From the NCBI GenBank assembly GCA_000328365.1, contig KB311578.1:232814-296813 (forward strand): a stretch of 64,000 bases of DNA. Reading direction: 5' to 3'. The notes under the pieces are model-generated. The model saw nothing but the letters and a program-made list of their open reading frames with translations, had not been told where the DNA came from and ran no database searches. Made by a program: the position numbers and the translations under genes. Shown one piece after another: positions 60,643 through 64,000 of the stretch. The stretch's first letter is position 1; every line of letters begins with the position of its first letter. The DNA comes from Capitella teleta (lineage: Eukaryota > Annelida > Polychaeta > Capitellidae).

Positions 60643-61263
60643 GATCCCGATGCTCAGCAGAAGCAGGAACTTCTGGAGTGGATTGGCGCTGTTCTGGGGG
60701 AGAAGCTTCCAGGAGGACCCTTCGAGAAGGTCCTTAAAGATGGCGTCATCCTGTGCAAGTCGGTCACGCTGATTTTATGATGACGTCATTTTAAAACCCA
60801 CTCGCTTCCAGTTTAATGAACAAACTGAAGCCAAAATCAGTTAAGAAGATCCACGCCAAGGGAGGCAACTTCGTTCTCATGCAGAACATCGAAGCCTTCC
60901 AGAATGGAATGAAGGCTTACGGAGTCCCCCATGACGAAATTTTCCAAACAGTCGACCTCTTTGAAGCTAGGAATGTCCACCAGGTGGTGCTGAGTCTCGG
61001 AGCACTCGCGAGACTGGTGAGTTTATACGAGAAAAGACCACGTATGTTGTCATGGAAACGAATGTGTTTCTTCTCAGGTTTCCAACAAACCCGATTACAC
61101 CGGTCCTGCTTACGGTCCTAAGATGTCCTCCGAGAACAAGCGAGAATTCACCGAGGAGCAGTTGAGGGCGGGCGACGCCCACGTCAGCCTGCAGTACGGC
61201 AGCAACAAGGGGGCGTCACAGGCCGGCCTCAACATGGGCAAGCAACGCTCTGTCCACGACTAG
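60643..61263 (+). CDS. Transgelin / muscle protein 20 type calponin-family protein (last three exons)
   Basis: Exons 60643-60758, 60812-61016 and 61078-61263 join in phase and end at TAG. They encode most of one calponin-homology domain (ELLEWIGAVLGEKLPGGP, VLKDGVILCNLMNKLKP, NFVLMQNIEAFQNGMKAYG, FQTVDLFEARN) and one C-terminal calponin repeat (LQYGSNKGASQAGLNMGKQR). This is the layout of invertebrate Mp20, myophilin and vertebrate transgelin, small actin-bundling proteins of muscle and other contractile cells. The usual Lys before LMNKL is Asn, created at the splice junction. The N-terminal 20 or so residues are missing from these exons; see the candidate first exon at 51730. If complete, the protein would be about 190 aa. 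Confidence 0.93.
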
Positions 61264-62870
61264 GCCTCAGCGCCATCTCAACCGCTTTTCGATAGTGAAT
61301 TCTGATCAAGATTTTGTTGACGCTGTCGTAGAATATTTAATGAGTGGATTTTGCATAAATTAGCATAATTTAAGCGTCTGGGAAGCTTGGTGGTGACATG
61401 GAAATCGTATATGCAAAGAGGAGAATTGTATTTTTGATTCACAAGAACAAATTTCTTAACTTATGTCATAAAATGGCGTGTGTAATTATTTATGGTGGTC
61501 TTCTGGAAGTTATCCGTAAGAAACAGTATCAACTCTGACCACTCAGATTCCTGTTTTATTACAGACATGAAGTGAAAATCCGTCCCTACCGGAAGTGCCC
61601 TTGCTTGGTCCGTCCATGGCGAGTAGGCTGATGAGAATACGAATATCCTCATATTCGGGGCGGATGCATGAATTCATATACTATGTTGGTAAATCAGCCA
61701 TTATCATTCAGAGAGCGGAGGACCTTATCAAGTCCACGTCTGAATTGTGTCTTGTCCAAAATTTCTATCGTGAACTATTGAATGGTTTATTGTTTCATTT
61801 TGTTCTTTTTCTTTTACAAAAATTTCAAAATTCGACTAACGAACCCAAGCAGACTTGAGAACGGTCACACCCAGTTGAAGGAAAAAAAATCAAATAAATT
61901 GTATTCATTTTTCAATTTAGCGTTTGTCAATTTTTCTTGGTTTGAGCTCCATTCTGCGAAATCTGTCAGTTTATAGATGAACAGTGATTAATCGGGGTCT
62001 GAAGGTGTACATTTAGAGACGCATCAACAACCTGATGCTTCTTCAAGTAGCGTACATGTATTATGTAATTAATATAATAACACAAAGCACATATATGCAC
62101 TTTAAGTGCAATGTGTTACACTTGAGTCATTTTGTGGTGAGCGTCAACCAAGAAATCGTGAACCACTTCAACCAAAAACACTTCATTTCTGAATGGAGTG
62201 TGTTTGCTCTGATCGTCATAGTCTATACAAGTATACACATGTATTATTTTTACGCCATGAAGGAAATATGTCGATGGTTTAGAGCTTCAGCGAACATGCG
62301 TAGTATGATGTCTGGCATGACACATCTCCAATGGCAGTGATTGAAATCCTCCTATAGCCTCATATGCATTGAGTGTAAGTTCAGAAATTATCACATGCAT
62401 GTATTACATTGCATTACTCAAATCAATTAGAAAATAAGTCTATCAGTGTGTATCCAATTTGGAAGAATGCGATTTTACGCGAAACGTATATCTTGCCCTT
62501 CACTGACCATCAATTTGAAATGTACGCAATTGACATGGAGTCCACGTAACCTATAGCTACCTTAAAGTTTCATTTTATCCGATGATATAATAATCAACGT
62601 GTATACCAATATGGATATTATCACGTGCGGTCACTTAACGTGATTGCATGTTAATGAAAATTACTATCAAAGAGGCCAGCCCTCTCGAGCACTTTGTTGC
62701 TAGGGTCCCAAAGAGATTATTACGATCTCCTTCAACGATTGATTTTCTTTCGTCGATCGCTGGTCGATCGATCGGATTAGCGGAGCTCAGTTTGAAGAAG
62801 TTGAAATTGTGTCTTTTCGGATAGCTCTCGTGTTCCCAACTTTTAACTGGGTCAACACTAATTGGGTCAG
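61264..62870. other. Intergenic region between the transgelin-type and NHL genes
   Basis: Holds the 3' UTR of the transgelin-type gene (AATAAA near 61886) and the upstream region of the NHL gene. At 62754-62775 GATCGATCGAT-type palindromes occur about 100 bp before the NHL start. No other feature seen. Confidence 0.6.
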
Positions 62871-64000
62871 ATGGATTTCCAGACTCAGTTCAAACTCTAC
62901 GGATACAAGTCATCAGCTATCCAGCAACTGGACCCGGTGTCCACTCACAGAGACAACAACAGAGAAACAGCTCCGTGTGTCTTCCAGAGCGAGAGACCGC
63001 AAGGTCAGTAGCACTCAGTACCATAATGACCAATGCGGGTAACTTCATGCATACTATAGTGCATCATTTAAAAGCGGTCGAATTGTACTATAGTGGGAGT
63101 ACTTCATTGTAGGCTTGCTAATTGCAGTTCACGATTGTCGAGCTGAGGCCGTGAAGGGCTTCAGTGAGAGTACTGAATGGGAAGCCTATATGTTGAGCCA
63201 TGGACTTCGGGAGGTGGCCGAAGCAGCGAATCTGCAGTACGCTAAAGAGGAGGAGTCGGAGGTTCCCTCGAATAAACCAGAACCGTAAGTGTATACAACC
63301 GTTACAACATCAAGTTGCTGTTCATTCCCTGGTGCAACTTTAATTATGTTCCCTCGATCCAGCCCGGACAAACTACTGTACATGATCGGCAAGAGGCCAG
63401 GCAACCAGAAGAAGCATTTCCGTTATCCTCGAGGGTTGGCTATCTCCGAGGAAGGACACATCTACATCGCAGACACCATGAACCATCGCATTCAGAAGTT
63501 CAACCAGTGTGGAGTCTTCCTCGGCATGTTTGGAAGTAAAGGCGAGTGGAACGGCGAGTTCAATGAACCCTCTGCCGTTGCAGTGACCGTCGATGGTGAC
63601 CTGGCCGTGGCTGACCGCAAGAACAAGAGAATACAAGTGCTGCAAACTGACGGTCAGCAGCTCTTTGAATTTGCCACCAAAGATGAACCATTTGGCGTCT
63701 CATGCAATGAGCATTGTGCAATCTTTGTCTCAACAACGAAGGGCACTGTTGAAGTTTACCACGGAGAGGGTGAGGTGCAGGCCTCGTTCAGTGTCGTCGA
63801 CGGTTCAAGTAGCGGACTGAACCCTCGACCAATTGCACTAACCGAAAACGAAGAGATCATAGTGTGCGACGCAGCGGCGAGCAAAATAAAAGTGTATGAT
63901 TATTCGGGGAGATTCCTCAGGGATTTCCAAGTGGCCACCAAGACTGGACTGTCCTTCCAACCCACCACGATGGACGTCGACCCACTCGGACACATCATCA
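62871..64000 (+). CDS. NHL-repeat protein, 5' part, runs off the window
   Basis: Exons 62871-63003, 63128-63284 and 63363 onwards, in phase. The first ATG reads MDFQTQFKLYGYKSSAIQQ. About 96 residues precede the NHL propeller and contain no RING, B-box or coiled-coil motif that I can see. The propeller starts at about residue 97: HFRYPRGLAISEEGHIYIAD with TMNHRIQKF, then FNEPSAVAVTVDGDLAVAD with RKNKRIQVL, then further blades (PIALTENEEIIVCDAAASK; FQPTTMDVDPLGHII). The blade pattern fits the TRIM2/TRIM71/Brat group, which use the propeller to bind RNA or protein, but the TRIM part is absent here, so the family name stays open. At least four blades are in view and the frame is open at the window end. 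Confidence 0.88.

Overview
This is invertebrate nuclear DNA. The genes have many exons with GT-AG introns, several of only about 50 nt. The sequence holds AATAAA signals, a eukaryotic initiator tRNA, microsatellites, many small inverted-repeat transposons and one 50-base assembly gap. An NHS/GUK-holder gene, a GMC oxidoreductase, a multi-EF-hand ciliary-type protein, a calponin-family muscle protein and an NHL-repeat protein point to a bilaterian animal. I cannot name the species. Exon chains below were built by eye from splice sites. For the EF-hand and NHS genes the reading phases close exactly from start to stop (2,382 and 5,397 nt), which is strong internal support.

Layout. (1) 0.9-6.7 kb, plus: an EFCAB6-like EF-hand protein of 17 exons, with two inverted-repeat transposons in its large introns. 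(2) 8.2-30.8 kb, minus: an NHS (Nance-Horan syndrome)/GUK-holder actin regulator of 5 coding exons and 1,798 aa, tail-to-tail with gene 1. It has a likely internal second promoter near 15 kb and a 13-kb first intron carrying a pogo-like element, the assembly gap and a perfect hairpin. (3) 30.8-35.1 kb: upstream region of NHS, an initiator tRNA-Met gene, tandem repeats, and coding-like exons that I cannot name. (4) 35.2-42.6 kb, minus: a membrane-anchored GMC oxidoreductase of 8 exons with both usual catalytic residues replaced and one out-of-frame base. (5) 42.6-47.8 kb: transposon-rich intergenic DNA. (6) 47.8-49.6 kb, plus: the 3' part of a plexin/TIG-domain receptor with one membrane span and no plexin GAP domain. 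(7) 51.6-61.3 kb, plus: a transgelin/Mp20 calponin-family gene, its likely promoter at 51.6 kb, and a long intron holding two copies of one hAT-type MITE with perfect 8-bp target duplications. (8) 62.9 kb to the end, plus: the start of an NHL-repeat protein that runs off the window.

The genes do not form a pathway. They are independent neighbours, alternating in strand, separated by AT-rich DNA with low-copy non-autonomous DNA transposons. A short motif, TCATAACG or its complement, recurs far more often than chance would give, often as inverted pairs, mostly in non-coding DNA. I know of no description of it. I saw no provirus, Polinton, CRISPR array or bacterial feature.
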